A DNA stretch of 64,000 bases, taken from positions 20,879 to 84,878 of the forward strand of contig RECD01000145.1 in NCBI GenBank assembly GCA_007694185.1. The letters run 5' to 3'. The translations under genes were made by a program, and so were the position numbers. Position 1 is the first letter of the stretch, and each line of letters starts with the position of its first letter. Shown one piece after another: positions 47,044-55,120 of this stretch. Source of the DNA: Planctomycetaceae bacterium. Lineage in GTDB: Bacteria > Planctomycetota > Planctomycetia > Pirellulales > Pirellulaceae. The notes below the pieces were generated by a model that saw nothing but the letters and a program-made list of their open reading frames with translations, did no database searches and was not told the DNA's origin.

Positions 47044-48096
47044 TCAGGCCGGAAATCCCCTTGCCAGGTCGGCAGCCCAACACTCGATGAGCGTCGTCTG
47101 ATTCGCGTTTCGATGGACTTGCGAGATCGCCTCGATCGATCGATCCAGCCGATAGTGAATGGCGGGCAGCCGCTCCGGCCGGTTCGCCGAGGCGATCATT
47201 TGGTCTCGAAACGAATCGACCGCGATCGACAAAACCTCACGAAGCCGATCCCGTTTGACCGCCCCGACCGCACTTTTCCCCAACCCGTCGATCACACCCG
47301 CGACGGTGCCGGCAAGCGCGACGGGATCGATCTGCCGCGCGGTCAGGTATCGCAAAATCGATTGGCGAAGCTCGGCCCCTTCCGGGGTCAACATCCCTGC
47401 GGCCGCCGCGCAATCGCCGCCGCACAATTCGATCGCCCGCGTTGCCGTGGCAGCATCGCACTCGATCCCTCTCCGCCGCATCAGTTCGGCCGCTTGATCC
47501 CCAACCGGAGGACGCAGGCGAACGATCCGGCTCCGCGATCGGATCGTGGGCAATTGCCGCTGCTCGTTGGTACCGAGCAGAAAAATCGCGACATCGGGCG
47601 GCGGTTCTTCGAGCGTCTTCAGCAGGCTGTTGGCCCCTTCCTCGTTCAGATCATCCGCATCGTGCAAGATCGCCACCTTGCGACTTCCACGGAACGGTCG
47701 CAACCGGATATCGCGGTTGAAGCCTTCACGCATTCGGTTATCCGGCGGCCCGATCAGCAGGTCGATCGGGATGAAGGCACGATCGGCCGGTTTACGAACT
47801 TGAACCAGGTCGGGGTGTGTTTCGGCCTCGATCTGGACACAGGCAGGGCATTGCCCGCAACAGGTCAACGAAGCCGTTTCGGTGCGTTCGCAAAACAAGC
47901 ACTTCGCGATCCATTTGGCCAGCGCCGCCTTGCCGATCCCGGGCGGACCGATCAACAGAAAAGCACCGCTCAATCGCCCCTTCGCCAACGCCTGGGCGAA
48001 CCATCGCTTAGCGGTCTCATGTCCGATCGGTCCGCCGGTCGCATCAGCGGACGCGCCCGCGGCGGTCTCGGCGGGCGGCGACGCGGAACCGGTCAT
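47044..48096 (-). CDS. holB: DNA polymerase III delta-prime-like subunit (HolB)
   Basis: 350 residues from ATG 48096. Walker A GPPGIGKA lies at 50-57, zinc-module Cys are at 66/69 and 79/80, 83, 86 (LTCCGQCPAC), and the SRSRIVRLRPP segment carries the sensor region. Delta-prime is part of the clamp loader that opens the sliding clamp. The Walker A looks intact, so ATP binding may be possible. The start is joined to the rpiB stop through TGATG. An N-terminal tail of about 20 low-complexity residues precedes the fold. Confidence 0.9.
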   Translation of the reverse strand: MTGSASPPAETAAGASADATGGPIGHETAKRWFAQALAKGRLSGAFLLIGPPGIGKAALAKWIAKCLFCERTETASLTCCGQCPACVQIEAETHPDLVQVRKPADRAFIPIDLLIGPPDNRMREGFNRDIRLRPFRGSRKVAILHDADDLNEEGANSLLKTLEEPPPDVAIFLLGTNEQRQLPTIRSRSRIVRLRPPVGDQAAELMRRRGIECDAATATRAIELCGGDCAAAAGMLTPEGAELRQSILRYLTARQIDPVALAGTVAGVIDGLGKSAVGAVKRDRLREVLSIAVDSFRDQMIASANRPERLPAIHYRLDRSIEAISQVHRNANQTTLIECWAADLARGFPA

Positions 48097-48545
48097 CACT
48101 GGCCGTTGCGTTCGAGGTCCGAAATTTTGTCGATCCGCCGCGAATGCCGCCCACCGTCGAATTCGGTTCGCAACCACATCAAGACGAGGTCATCGACGGG
48201 ACGATCCCCGATCAGGTCGCCGGGAAGGCACAAGACATTGACGTCGTTGTGACGCCGGCTCAATTCCACCATCATCTCGTCGTAACAAGGGGCCGCACGA
48301 ACGCCGGGAAACTTGTTCGCGACGATCGCCATGCCGATCCCGGTGCCACAGATCAAGATCCCGCGATCCGCGTCTCCCTGGCTGACCTTCTCGGCTACGA
48401 CCCGCGCGACATCGGGATAATCGATCGCGTGGTCGCCATGGGTCCCCTCGTCGAACACTTCATAGCCCGCATCGACGAGACGCTGGGCCAACCGGCCCTT
48501 GATCGCAACTCCACGGTGATCACTACCAAAGCTGATTCGCAACAT
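48096..48545 (-). CDS. rpiB: Ribose 5-phosphate isomerase B
   Basis: 149 residues from ATG 48545. The pattern GSDHRGVAIK, ICGTGIGMAIVANKFPGVRAAPCYD and the SRRHNDVNVLCLPGD segment match RpiB/LacA-LacB, with the catalytic Cys in CGTGIG and the His in DHRG and RRHN. It interconverts ribulose- and ribose-5-phosphate. It sits between the TsaC-phosphatase fusion and holB, joined to both by TGATG overlaps. Confidence 0.96.
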   Translation of the reverse strand: MLRISFGSDHRGVAIKGRLAQRLVDAGYEVFDEGTHGDHAIDYPDVARVVAEKVSQGDADRGILICGTGIGMAIVANKFPGVRAAPCYDEMMVELSRRHNDVNVLCLPGDLIGDRPVDDLVLMWLRTEFDGGRHSRRIDKISDLERNGQ

Positions 48546-49696
48546 CAACCACGTCCCTCACATTCATCGTTCTCACCGCAATCCGCAAGAAACGCTTGCT
48601 GGAGCCTGGGCATCCAACTGTCCAAGGCTGCCGCGATCTGCTGAGCACACGTCTCATAAAGCTCCACCGACCCGCCGACGGGGTCTCCGATGTCTCCCCC
48701 GTCGATCCGCAACGTCTGAACCCGACTCTCCAACTCCGGCCAAGCGGCCAAAATCGCAGCCCGGTGTCCCCGGGTGAGGGTCAACACAAGATCCGCGCGG
48801 CTGATGATGGCGTCGTTCAGCGGACGGCTCCGATGGCTTGAAATGTCAACCCCTTGGCTCGCCATGACTTCAACCGCCTGCGGGCTCGCCATCGCCCCCT
48901 CACAGGCCGCGACCCCGGCTGACAACACCGTCATGCCTTGACCCATTTCACCCAATTCCGCCAAACGCCGCCTGAACAACCCTTCGGCCATCGGGCTGCG
49001 ACAGGTGTTGCCTGTGCAAACGAGCACGATCAGGGGTTTTGCAAACTCATTCATCGCCGCTGCCTCGATAGCTCCGTGCCTGAGAATCTCGAAGTGATTG
49101 TCGATCACTCGCGCGACCGTGCTGGCTCCACCATAACGCGTAGGGCCGTCATCGAGTACCAGCGGCACCCGTTCCCCCCACAGCCGAACGACTTCGCTTC
49201 CGCCCGTCGGCGGGTCGGCGCCGTCCGCGGCAGCCGCGGCCAGCACCAATGGCCCCCGCAAGTACTGCTGCAGTTGAGCCACCACCGGGTGATCCACGAC
49301 CCGAAATCCGAGACAGCCACGCGGGCCGACAACCGCTTGGCGTACCGGCTCTGGCAACCGATGGACGAGCGAATCCGAATGGGTGACGGGGATCACCAGA
49401 GTCAACGGCCCCGGCAGGCATCGGTTGGCAAACCGTTGTGCCAAAGGCGACCAATGACAGACGAAGTCCAGGATTTCCTCGGCCCCACGAACCGCCAACA
49501 CCAGGGGATTCCCGGGTGGCTGTCGCTTGAGCTCGATCAGCCTGGCGACCGCGTCGGGGTTGAGCGCATCCGCTGCCAAACCATAGACCGTCTCAGTCGG
49601 GATGGCGACCACCTGGCCGCGGGCCAGGAATTCCACCGTCCGATGAACGATGTCTCGCGGGTCGTCGGTCCGTCGCAAATCGAGAACCGTCGCCAT
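48545..49696 (-). CDS. Fusion: TsaC/Sua5 domain + low-molecular-weight protein phosphatase (YwlE-like)
   Basis: 383 residues from ATG 49696. Residues 10-210 form a YrdC/Sua5 domain (threonylcarbamoyl-AMP synthase, first step of tRNA t6A) with IPTETVYGLAADA, LKRQPPGNP, PGPLTLVI and FRVVDHPV. The expected Ser-Ala-Asn reads AAA (about 154-156), so activity is uncertain. Residues 220-383 are a low-molecular-weight phosphatase: the P-loop CTGNTCRSPMAEG (Cys227, Arg233) and the acid loop with Asp338-Pro339. Thr231 lies four residues after the Cys, as in Bacillus YwlE, where it favours phosphoarginine. Both parts are separate genes in Bacillus (ywlC, ywlE), next to ywlF (rpiB). Confidence 0.9.
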   Translation of the reverse strand: MATVLDLRRTDDPRDIVHRTVEFLARGQVVAIPTETVYGLAADALNPDAVARLIELKRQPPGNPLVLAVRGAEEILDFVCHWSPLAQRFANRCLPGPLTLVIPVTHSDSLVHRLPEPVRQAVVGPRGCLGFRVVDHPVVAQLQQYLRGPLVLAAAAADGADPPTGGSEVVRLWGERVPLVLDDGPTRYGGASTVARVIDNHFEILRHGAIEAAAMNEFAKPLIVLVCTGNTCRSPMAEGLFRRRLAELGEMGQGMTVLSAGVAACEGAMASPQAVEVMASQGVDISSHRSRPLNDAIISRADLVLTLTRGHRAAILAAWPELESRVQTLRIDGGDIGDPVGGSVELYETCAQQIAAALDSWMPRLQQAFLADCGENDECEGRG

Positions 49697-50055
49697 GAAG
49701 TCGCTGGATGGTTGGACGAGAATGATGAAGTCAGCGGCCGATCGCTTCCCGCCGTTTACCCTACGGCACGGTCACAAGCGGTGGCTTGCAAACGCAAGTT
49801 ACGCATCGGCACGCTGCCGACGACCTGAGCCCCGAATTGTAGTTGTTGATGGCGTCGGTGAGCAACCGGACGCGTGCAGCCCCGCCGCTTCGATCGGTGT
49901 CGATCGGGGAGAGATTTAGGCCGTGCTACCACCATGGCGACGCGAGGCACCAGGCAGGTGAGCCCAACCAGGTTTGACCGTCGCCCGTGGGAAGTAAACT
50001 TGCTACCGATTGCCGGTCGCCGGGGCCTGGGATCATCAAGCCCGGCCGCCACCGG
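49697..50055. other. Intergenic region, 359 bp, no gene seen
   Basis: Between mazG and the fusion gene, both leftward. It should contain the fusion gene promoter, but I see no reliable boxes. Some GC-rich inverted repeats near 50015-50058 are imperfect and lack a T tract. Confidence 0.35.
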
Positions 50056-50475
50056 CTAGCGCTGTTCGGCGACGGCCCCGTCACCGCCAAGTTTCGGATT
50101 GTCGCGGTGCCGCCGCAAGTCACGTCGGGTTTTCTTGTCCAAATTCCGCTCCATCGCCGCTTGCAGATCGATCCCGGATTGGTTGGCCAAACAGATCACA
50201 ACGAACATCACGTCGGCCAGTTCATCGGCTAACTCGCCGGGGGTCTCACCCGCCTTGCAGGACTGCTCCCCATGCGTCCGCGACAGGATTCGCGCGACCT
50301 CACCGACTTCCTCTACCAATTGAGCGAGGTTGGTCAGTTCGCCGAAGTAACGCACGCCGACCGATCGAATCCATTCGTCGACCCGTCGCTGCGTCAAGCG
50401 AATCGTCCAGTCCCCCAGCGTGCCTGCCGAACCGGTTGCCGTGGGTTCGTCGGCCGAACCTCGGGCAGAACTCAC
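50056..50475 (-). CDS. MazG-like nucleotide pyrophosphohydrolase
   Basis: 139 residues; starts at GTG 50475, overlapping the FG-GAP gene stop in GTGA. One MazG unit with the metal motif EEVGEVARIL and ELADELADVMFV (Glu/Asp ligands), so a single-domain all-alpha NTP pyrophosphatase. Such enzymes remove unwanted NTPs. The last 20 residues are polar and basic. Confidence 0.88.
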   Translation of the reverse strand: MSSARGSADEPTATGSAGTLGDWTIRLTQRRVDEWIRSVGVRYFGELTNLAQLVEEVGEVARILSRTHGEQSCKAGETPGELADELADVMFVVICLANQSGIDLQAAMERNLDKKTRRDLRRHRDNPKLGGDGAVAEQR

Positions 50476-51701
50476 TGCTGGATCAACACGTAAGTGCCGC
50501 TCTTGCCGGCGACCGCGATATCGGTCTTGCCGTCGCCGTTGAGATCTTGAGCGACGATCTGCAGACCGGTACCGACGTGGCCTTCATCGATCGTGAACCG
50601 CTTGAACGTTTGGGATTCAGCATCCCACCGGTAGTAATAGAGACACGGCATGTCGCGACCGCCAGGGTCGTTGCCGTTGTGGGCAAAGTAGCGCTTGCCG
50701 GTGATCAATTCCGGCTTGCCATCCCCGGTCAAATCACCCCACTCCAGCGCATGGGGCTGGCTCCATTCACGGTCGATCAGGTGCTCCTTCCAGACGATCT
50801 TGCCCGTTTCGTCGGGCCCCTGATTCTGCCACCAGTAGAGACCATAATTGTGTCCCATCCCGAACACCAAGTCGTTGCGCCCGTCGCCGTCGAGATCACG
50901 AACCAACATCGGGATGCTGGCCTGCAGGTCCCAGTCCGCGTGAAATCGCCAAGGCTGACCCCATGGGTTCGATTCGGGCTGCTCGTACCAACCCTCGCCC
51001 ACCAGAACGTCCATCCGTCCGTCGCCGTTGACGTCACCCACCCCCAAGCCGTGCCCATTGGCCTGTTCGCCCAACGTCGCGGGAACCATCTTGACCACAG
51101 CGCCCGTCGCGTCCGGCGGACAATCGACCAACCGCCAGACCCGCATCGGGACACCTTTCCGCCAACTGTTGACGATCCATTCGGGTCGGCCATCCCCGTC
51201 CAGGTCGGCCATCAATTGACCCTCGTTCGTCGTGTCACCGGTGTCGATCAACAGGTGCTGCTTCCAGGTCTGACCGAGCCTCAAGCCCTCAGCCCCCGGA
51301 TTCTCATACCAATGCACCTGCGTCGGCAGGAACGACCCGGCGATCACATCGAGCCGGCCGTTGCCATTGACGTCGTACAGGTAGTCACCGTTGCTCTGAA
51401 CATAACCGTTCCAATCCTCGATCAGTCGCAACGGCCGGGGTACCCAATCCCCGCCACGATACCAATTGCGGCCGGCCACCAAATCCGGCTGCCCGTCCCC
51501 GTCGATGTCGCCGACCGCGATGCCCTCGTTCGCATCGAGCATCAACGGGATCACCTTGAACCGTACCGCTTCGGTTTCCTCGGCAACGGCCGGAAGGGCG
51601 AAGCAGCCGAATGCTGCCGCAGTCGCGAACGCGAAGGATGTGGCGATCGAACGGAACACGATCGGAACCTGTGGCAAGGAGGGCGAATGCGAACAAGACA
51701 T
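50472..51701 (-). CDS. Exported FG-GAP/VCBS-repeat protein
   Basis: 409 residues from ATG 51701; a signal peptide ends near AVA-EE (about residue 40). About seven Asp-x-Asp-Gly-Asp-Gly-like calcium-binding motifs (GDIDGDGQPDLV, DVNGNGRLDVI, DLDGDGRPEW, DVNGDGRMDVL, DLDGDGRNDLV, DLTGDGKPEL, DLNGDGKTDI) mark a beta-propeller of the FG-GAP kind. Probably secreted or periplasmic; ligand unknown. Confidence 0.88.
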   Translation of the reverse strand: MSCSHSPSLPQVPIVFRSIATSFAFATAAAFGCFALPAVAEETEAVRFKVIPLMLDANEGIAVGDIDGDGQPDLVAGRNWYRGGDWVPRPLRLIEDWNGYVQSNGDYLYDVNGNGRLDVIAGSFLPTQVHWYENPGAEGLRLGQTWKQHLLIDTGDTTNEGQLMADLDGDGRPEWIVNSWRKGVPMRVWRLVDCPPDATGAVVKMVPATLGEQANGHGLGVGDVNGDGRMDVLVGEGWYEQPESNPWGQPWRFHADWDLQASIPMLVRDLDGDGRNDLVFGMGHNYGLYWWQNQGPDETGKIVWKEHLIDREWSQPHALEWGDLTGDGKPELITGKRYFAHNGNDPGGRDMPCLYYYRWDAESQTFKRFTIDEGHVGTGLQIVAQDLNGDGKTDIAVAGKSGTYVLIQQ

Positions 51702-51769
51702 GGTGTTGAAAGGCGGCAGGAGTTGTCGGGGATCGGCGAGACGAGTTCGGCATAACCGAAAAAAACAGT

Positions 51770-53134
51770 CTAACTAAAACCGTCCCCGTCGGCGGGATCT
51801 GCGGAAGAAGTTCCCTCGGCCGACCGGATCAGCTCCGCGACGATCTCGGGGCAGCGATCGGCGATGTCGTTGATGTCGTCGCGATCGTCCGGTTTCAGGA
51901 ACAACTGAGCTGGCGAGTCGCCCTGGCGGACCAGAAACCACTCCGACGTCGTGATCACCTGACTGGCCCGCGACGAAACCGTTAGCACACTCGCCTCCCC
52001 GGGCGTGGCCGCGCGAGCCCACGCCTCGGGCGACGGATTTGCGGAGGTGATGTTCGCAGACGGCGGAACCGGGACTAACCAACTGGCCAGCCGCTCCAAC
52101 GGTTCGAGCGCCGGCCAGCGCAGCGGCGCCCAATCCGCATGGCCCGCAACCCCCGCCCAATGCAGGATCGCGGGGACCTGGATCTGGGGACTGCGGATCG
52201 GCCCCACCCGATGCCCGACCCAGCCGTCTTGTCCGAGCGAGAAGCCACTGGTGCCGAGCACCGCCAGACCGATGTCACGCGGATCCTGGGCGATCAAGTC
52301 CGCTAGCAAACCGAGCCAGTAGTCGAGCAATCGGACCTGACAACCATAGGTCTGCATCCAAGACGTCGTCCAATCGGGATGATCGGTCGGCCCCAACTTG
52401 ATGGCAGGTGGCAGCAAACCAGGGAGCAACGGCGGAGGGGCATCGGCAACACCCCGCTCGGCGACCGCCCGATCCGCAGCACCAGACTCGCTCATGTAGT
52501 CCTCTGCCGGGTCATCGGGCTCTGTATCCTGTTCGTCGTCATCGATAGGAAAGAGCCAGTGCGGGGCATCCCAACAGCGCGTTAACAAATCCGAGTGGAC
52601 CCACAAGACCGACCAATCCTCCGGTTCCACGCCGTCGATTTCTGGGGAACCGATCCGGTCGATCAACGCCGCAAACGTCTGGCCCAAGCCGGTCGCGTCG
52701 ACCTCCTGACAAACAGCCTGACGGGGCTCCAAATCGATCAACGTGCAAGCATCAAACCCCAGCCCCAGGGCGGTCTCGGCGAGCTTCGTCATCGAACTGG
52801 GTGACACGTTCCTCGCACCGCCCTCGACGTCAGCCTCAGCCGAACCGGACCGGACAGCCTCGATCGGCGGCGAGTCGGCATCACGTGGGAGAAGCAGTTC
52901 GACCGGGCCCTGGTCACGCCAGGCTTCGATCCAGGTCCGACTCCCCAGCGGCGACTCCCAGAACCGCCTCAACGTTTCGGCAACGTCTTCGTTGGGGATG
53001 ATCACTCGGTCCCAGGTCACACCGGTGGCCGCTAAGCGATCGAACCGCGGGGTGGCATTCCAGGAGGATCCGTACGGACCCAGCGCGAGGTTCGACAGAC
53101 CTTCGAAGGAAAGGACGATCCAGCGGCGGGGCAT
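51770..53134 (-). CDS. Sulfatase/alkaline-phosphatase-fold protein lacking usual metal ligands
   Basis: 454 residues from ATG 53134. The N-terminus SFEGLSNLALGPYGSSWNATPRFDRLAATG matches the sulfatase N-terminus in layout, but the DD metal pair and the Cys/Ser-x-Pro-x-Arg nucleophile motif are not visible. The later TSGFSLGQDGWVGHR segment takes the place of TSDHGExLG and lacks the His/Asp ligands, while RSPQIQVPAILHW fits the family strand that follows. Best read as a catalytically dead relative. An acidic insert (DDDEQDTEPDDP) lies near residue 205. No signal peptide. Confidence 0.68.
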   Translation of the reverse strand: MPRRWIVLSFEGLSNLALGPYGSSWNATPRFDRLAATGVTWDRVIIPNEDVAETLRRFWESPLGSRTWIEAWRDQGPVELLLPRDADSPPIEAVRSGSAEADVEGGARNVSPSSMTKLAETALGLGFDACTLIDLEPRQAVCQEVDATGLGQTFAALIDRIGSPEIDGVEPEDWSVLWVHSDLLTRCWDAPHWLFPIDDDEQDTEPDDPAEDYMSESGAADRAVAERGVADAPPPLLPGLLPPAIKLGPTDHPDWTTSWMQTYGCQVRLLDYWLGLLADLIAQDPRDIGLAVLGTSGFSLGQDGWVGHRVGPIRSPQIQVPAILHWAGVAGHADWAPLRWPALEPLERLASWLVPVPPSANITSANPSPEAWARAATPGEASVLTVSSRASQVITTSEWFLVRQGDSPAQLFLKPDDRDDINDIADRCPEIVAELIRSAEGTSSADPADGDGFS

Positions 53135-53254
53135 GCTTTCCTCGGTTGAATCGCGTTCCGTCGGCGTCCGACGCGGCTCCTCGTGCCAGACCCACCTTTC
53201 GCCAGACCAACCCGGACGCCCGCCAGAAACCGAGCGACCGAGCCATGAAGGAAT

Positions 53255-54754
53255 TCAGACGGCCACGGCTGTCCCCAGGCTGATCCCGGGCGCCGGCAGG
53301 TGGCTGCTGCCCATCAAGTAGGTGTCGATCGCCCGCGCCGCGCCCCGGCCCTCGTTGATCGCCCACACGACCAGGCTCTGACCACGGCGACAATCGCCCG
53401 CCGCAAAGACTCCCGGAATGCTCGTGGCGAATGGACCATGCTGGGCGGCGAAGTTGGAGCGATTGTCGAGCTGAATCCCGAGCGACTCAGCCAGATACGC
53501 CTCGGGCCCGACAAAACCCATCGCCAGCAAAATCAACTGTGCCGGCCAATCCTTTTTGCTCCCTTCGACTTCGATCATCTTCCAATTGCCGCTGTCGTCT
53601 TTGACCCACCGCACCTCGATCGTCTGAACCCCCCGCAGCCGACCCTGGTCATCGGCCAGGAATTGCTTCGTGAGAATCTGGTACTCCCGCGGGTCTCGCC
53701 CGAACTTGGCGGTCGCTTCCTCGTGGCCGTAATCGACGCGGAAGATCTTGGGCCATTCCGGCCAGGGGTTGTCGGGAGCGCGATCGACGGGGGGACAGGG
53801 CAAGAGTTCAAAATTCACCAGGCTGCGGCAACCATGACGCAGGCTGGTGGCGATGCAGTCGGTGCCGGTGTCGCCACCGCCGATGACGATCACATCTTTG
53901 CCTTCGGCGCTGATGAATTCGCCGTTGAGCGAATCGCCATGAACACGCTGCTTCGTGTTGCTGGTCAAAAAATCCATCGCGAAGTGGATCCCCTTCGCCT
54001 CGCGACCGTCGGCCGGCAAATCCCGCGCTTTGGTCGCCCCGCAGGCCAGCAGCACCGCATCGAACGAATCGATCAATTCCTGCGGGTCGACATTCTGACC
54101 GATGTTCGCTCCCGTGATGAAACGGATGCCCTCAGCGGTCATCTTGTCGATCCGCCGCTGGACCGCCGCCTTGGACAGCTTCATGTTCGGGATGCCGTAC
54201 TGCAACAGCCCACCGAGCCGATCGGCCCGCTCATAAACCGTGACCAAATGCCCCGCGCGATTCAGCTGATCAGCGGCCGTCAAGCCCGAAGGCCCGCTGC
54301 CGACGATCGCCACCTTCTTCCCGGTCCGTTCGGTGGGCGGCTCGGGGACGATCCACCCCTCTTCCCAAGCCCGATCGACGATCGCGTTCTCGATGTTCTT
54401 GATCGTCACCGCGGGCTCATTGATCCCTAGCACACACGCCCCCTCACAGGGAGCCGGGCAGGTGCGGCCGGTGAATTCCGGAAAATTGTTCGTCTTGTGA
54501 AGCCGATCGATCGCCTCTTTCCAGCGGTTGTTGTAGACCAGGTCGTTCCACTCGGGGATCAGGTTTTCGATCGGGCAACCGGTTTTGGACTGGCAAAACG
54601 GGACCCCACAATCCATGCAGCGGGCGCCCTGCTGACGCAGCTGATCGACTTTCGGTTCGGTGTAAATCTCGTCGTAGTCGTTGATCCGGACCACCGGCAG
54701 CCGCCAGGGCACTTTTTTACGATCAAACTCTTTGAATCCGGTGGGCTTGCCCAT
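53255..54754 (-). CDS. gltD: Glutamate synthase (NADPH) small subunit
   Basis: 499 residues from ATG 54754. The N-terminus has [27 protein letters not shown] and [10 protein letters not shown], the Cys sets that hold iron-sulfur clusters. FAD- and NADPH-binding loops follow ([14 protein letters not shown] and [16 protein letters not shown]) and the C-terminus has [19 protein letters not shown]. It feeds electrons to the large subunit GltB, which is not in this window. Divergent from the PVC protein gene. Confidence 0.96.
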   Translation of the reverse strand: MGKPTGFKEFDRKKVPWRLPVVRINDYDEIYTEPKVDQLRQQGARCMDCGVPFCQSKTGCPIENLIPEWNDLVYNNRWKEAIDRLHKTNNFPEFTGRTCPAPCEGACVLGINEPAVTIKNIENAIVDRAWEEGWIVPEPPTERTGKKVAIVGSGPSGLTAADQLNRAGHLVTVYERADRLGGLLQYGIPNMKLSKAAVQRRIDKMTAEGIRFITGANIGQNVDPQELIDSFDAVLLACGATKARDLPADGREAKGIHFAMDFLTSNTKQRVHGDSLNGEFISAEGKDVIVIGGGDTGTDCIATSLRHGCRSLVNFELLPCPPVDRAPDNPWPEWPKIFRVDYGHEEATAKFGRDPREYQILTKQFLADDQGRLRGVQTIEVRWVKDDSGNWKMIEVEGSKKDWPAQLILLAMGFVGPEAYLAESLGIQLDNRSNFAAQHGPFATSIPGVFAAGDCRRGQSLVVWAINEGRGAARAIDTYLMGSSHLPAPGISLGTAVAV

Positions 54755-55120
54755 GTACCGATCTCTTGCTGGTTAACCGATCAAAACTTCGTGACGGGAG
54801 ATTCCGCCGGGCCAAAAATCCGGCGAAAAACGGTATCCCGCACCCTGAACCGCCCCCGCCGAAAAACTCATCGCCCGAATCGTCGCCGACAGGACCACCA
54901 CAAGACTTCGGTGCTCGGCGGCTTGCCTAACGGGACAGCAACTTTCGGGCCGGAAAGGCGTGTACAAACGCCTTGAAATGTAATTGGCCAGGGCCTGATC
55001 CGTCAATGGTTCAGCAACCGTGGGGCGATTTGTCGGACAACCGACCACCACAACCACCTCCGGGGGACGCGGATTCTCGCCTTGCTCCTGGATTGACAAA
55101 TCTGTTACGGGAGCCTTTCG
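54755..55120. promoter_or_regulatory. Divergent intergenic region, 366 bp
   Basis: Holds the upstream regions of gltD (leftward) and the PVC protein (rightward). A TTGACA hexamer lies at 55093-55098, but the -10 position would fall next to the ATG at 55121, so it could serve only the downstream start at 55193. GGGAG at 55109-55113 is a good ribosome binding site for 55121. No small gene seen. Confidence 0.4.

Noticed and set aside
50010..51755. Long open frame (581 codons) antisense to mazG and the FG-GAP gene
   Set aside because: It lies wholly opposite genes with clear motifs; composition is basic and repetitive, typical of antisense shadows in GC-rich DNA.
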